Position numbers and translations under genes: made by a program. DNA of 64,000 nt. It comes from Sphingomonas aerolata. Lineage in GTDB: Bacteria; Pseudomonadota; Alphaproteobacteria; Sphingomonadales; Sphingomonadaceae. Shown here piece after piece: positions 62,395 through 64,000 of the stretch; position 1 is the first letter of the stretch; each line of letters opens with the position of its first letter. The stretch lies in NCBI RefSeq assembly GCF_003046295.1, contig NZ_PZZN01000003.1, positions 248,001-312,000 on the forward strand, read 5' to 3'. The notes under the pieces are model-generated. The model searched no databases. It had not been told where the DNA came from and saw nothing but the letters and a program-made list of their open reading frames with translations.

Positions 62395-62877
62395 TCAGCC
62401 GACCGAGTCGACGACTGCGTGGCTGCTCGACTCGCTCGACGTGATCGTGCCGCCGAACAGCATCTTGACGCGTCCGGTCAGCGAAATGTCGGTTTCCCAG
62501 AGTTCCGCGCTGTTGATGTCGAAGCGCAGCAGCGTGAGGTTGGGGTCTTCCTTGCCGCCCGGAAACCAGGCCTCGACCTGGTTGTTCCACAGCTTGTCGA
62601 TCTGCGTGCGGTCGTTCATCTGCGAGACGGTGCCGGCCATGCACGCGAAGAAGTCATGCCCCTTGCCGACGAACTGCGCCATCGCCGCGCCGCCCTTGGC
62701 GATGCGGTTGTCGCGACCAGCGAAGAAGAACAGCACGTTGGGCTGATCGTCGTCGAGCTGCGCGGTCATCGGCTCGGAATGCTGGCCGTCGTCGAGGCCG
62801 ATCATCACGAACGGGCTGGACTTCAGCTTGTCGAGGAAGGTGTTCGCGACTTCCTGCGGGGTATCCTTGTCGGCCAT
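62395..62877 (-). CDS. General-stress-type FMN-binding split-barrel protein
   Basis: This 160-residue member of the pyridoxamine-phosphate-oxidase-like superfamily (general stress protein 26 type) has FVMIGLDDGQHSEPMTAQLD, VLFFFAGRDNRIAKGGAAMA, FFACMAGTVSQMNDRTQIDK, LWNNQVEAWFPGGKEDPNLT and LLRFDINSAELWE. FMN or F420 binding is probable. The biological role is uncertain. ATG 62877 (MADKDTPQEV) has ggagaa upstream; the frame extends 30 bases further. It lies between two convergent-divergent pairs and is probably monocistronic. Confidence 0.9.
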   Translation of the reverse strand: MADKDTPQEVANTFLDKLKSSPFVMIGLDDGQHSEPMTAQLDDDQPNVLFFFAGRDNRIAKGGAAMAQFVGKGHDFFACMAGTVSQMNDRTQIDKLWNNQVEAWFPGGKEDPNLTLLRFDINSAELWETDISLTGRVKMLFGGTITSSESSSHAVVDSVG

Positions 62878-62955
62878 CGTCGTTCTCCTATTGGCTTGGA
62901 TTGCCACAGAGAACGGGCGGGGCGGAGGATGGTTGCCACCGCCGCCCCGCGAGCA

Positions 62956-64000
62956 TCACAGGACTTCGAACAGGCCCGCCGCGCCCATGCCGCCGCCGAC
63001 GCACATCGTCACGACGACATGCTTTGCGCCGCGGCGCTTGCCCTCGATCAGCGCATGGCCGGTCGCGCGTGCGCCGGTCATGCCGTAGGGATGGCCGATC
63101 GAGATCGCGCCGCCGCTGACGTTGAGCAGCTCGTCGGGAATGCCGAGCGTGTCACGGCAGTAGAGGACCTGGACCGCGAACGCCTCGTTCAGCTCCCAGA
63201 GGCCGATATCGTCCATCTTGAGGCCGAAGCGCTTGAGCAGCTTGGGAATCGCGACGACCGGGCCGATCCCCATCTCGTCGGGTTCGGTGCCGCCGACCGC
63301 CATGCCGATATAGCGGCCGAGCGGCTGCAGCCCGCGCTGCGACGCGATCTTCTCCTCCATCAGCACCGAGGCGGACGACCCGTCGGACAGCTGGCTGGCA
63401 TTGCCCGCCGTGATCGTCATGTCGGGGCCCATCACGGGTTTCAGCGACTGGAGGCCCTCGAGCGTCGTGTCGGCGCGATTGCCCTCGTCGCGGGCGATCG
63501 TCACCTCTTTGTAGGTGACGTCCTTGGTCTCCTTGTTGACGATCGCCATGTTCGCGGTGACGGGGACGATCTCGGCGTCGTAATAGCCCGCGGCCTGCGC
63601 GGCGGCGGTGCGCTGCTGCGACTGGAGTGCATAGGCGTCCATCGCGTCGCGCGTGATGCCGTAGCGCTTGGCGACGACCTCGGCGGTCTGGAGCATCGGC
63701 ATATAGACGTCGCGGTGCATCGCGAGCAGTTCGGGATCGGGTGCGACGCGCATCTGCGGCGTCTGGACGAGACTGATGCTCTCGACCCCGCCACCGATGG
63801 TGATGTCCATCTGGTCGGTGATGATCTGCTTGGCGGCGGTGGCGATCGCCATCAGCCCGCTGGCGCACTGACGGTCGAGCGACATGCCGCTGACCGTCGT
63901 CGGCAGCCCGGCGCGGAGCAGCGAGGTGCGCGCGATGTTGCCCGCCTGATGCCCCTGCTGCAGCGCGCAGCCGAAGACGACGTCGTCGACTTCGCCCCCG
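62956..64000 (-). CDS. Acetyl-CoA C-acetyltransferase/thiolase (5' part outside window)
   Basis: This thiolase is open to the right edge; about 347 C-terminal residues are present. The nucleophilic Cys is in [20 protein letters not shown], preceded by [19 protein letters not shown]. Later blocks are [37 protein letters not shown] and [20 protein letters not shown]. It differs from the thiolase at 33566-34702 in sequence and is a separate paralogue. Position next to PHB depolymerase is suggestive of PHB/acetoacetate metabolism, but the two genes are convergent. Confidence 0.93.
   Translation of the reverse strand, partial: GGEVDDVVFGCALQQGHQAGNIARTSLLRAGLPTTVSGMSLDRQCASGLMAIATAAKQIITDQMDITIGGGVESISLVQTPQMRVAPDPELLAMHRDVYMPMLQTAEVVAKRYGITRDAMDAYALQSQQRTAAAQAAGYYDAEIVPVTANMAIVNKETKDVTYKEVTIARDEGNRADTTLEGLQSLKPVMGPDMTITAGNASQLSDGSSASVLMEEKIASQRGLQPLGRYIGMAVGGTEPDEMGIGPVVAIPKLLKRFGLKMDDIGLWELNEAFAVQVLYCRDTLGIPDELLNVSGGAISIGHPYGMTGARATGHALIEGKRRGAKHVVVTMCVGGGMGAAGLFEVL

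Overview
The window (64 kb, about two-thirds G+C, dense, many 1-14 bp gene overlaps) reads as chromosome of a Sphingomonas-like alphaproteobacterium. This rests on the TonB-dependent oligosaccharide locus, the homogentisate pathway, the cobalamin salvage block, intracellular PHB depolymerase and protein style; it is inference, because no rRNA or other phylogenetic marker lies in the window. I saw no tRNA, rRNA, IS element, prophage or CRISPR array.

Layout. 1-2761: minus-strand operon of a GT4 and a GT2 glycosyltransferase and an acyl-CoA-dehydrogenase-like protein cut by the left edge. 2876-9617: tyrosine catabolism (maiA, hmgA, a MarR regulator and divergent hppD) with malate synthase G and a LysR regulator embedded; fumarylacetoacetase is absent. 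9625-16528: a Rieske protein, then leucine/isovalerate degradation (ivd, mccB, an NTF2-like protein, mccA) ending in a MaoC hydratase and a CitE-like lyase where enoyl-CoA hydratase/HMG-CoA lyase genes might be expected. 16600-29244: cobalamin uptake and salvage under two cobalamin riboswitches (btuB, cobO, btuFCD; DUF1636, cobT, cobC, cobS, cobQ, cbiB, cobD, cobU), with no corrin-ring genes.

29281-36919: fatty-acid use (FadL porin, DUF2147 protein, FadN-type bifunctional enzyme, thiolase, divergent fadD and a MerR regulator). 36977-39341: a 66-aa ORF, a lipoamide-dehydrogenase-like flavoprotein and a GST. 39390-50654: alpha-glucan locus (GH97, two GH13 enzymes, TonB receptor on minus; LacI regulator and sugar/cation symporter on plus). 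The receptor and MFS carrier would bring maltodextrins across the outer and inner membranes, and the glycosidases would cut them.

50691-55604: all six families of the E. coli yjfIJKLMC set (DUF2170, PspA, DUF2491, DUF350, DUF1190, glutathionylspermidine-synthase-like) split into two divergent arms, plus an ankyrin protein. Two near-identical palindromic repeats bracket the plus arm. 55715-64000: tRNA hydroxylase TrhO, a PAS-winged-helix protein, a saccharopine-dehydrogenase-like reductase, a TfoX-like protein, an MsbA-type ABC exporter, PHB depolymerase, a flavin-binding stress protein and a thiolase cut by the right edge.

The strongest candidates for under-described biology are the split yjf-type cassette with its flanking repeats, the MaoC/CitE ending of the leucine operon, the DUF1636 gene under a cobalamin riboswitch, and the glycosyltransferase/acyl-CoA-dehydrogenase cluster at the left edge.
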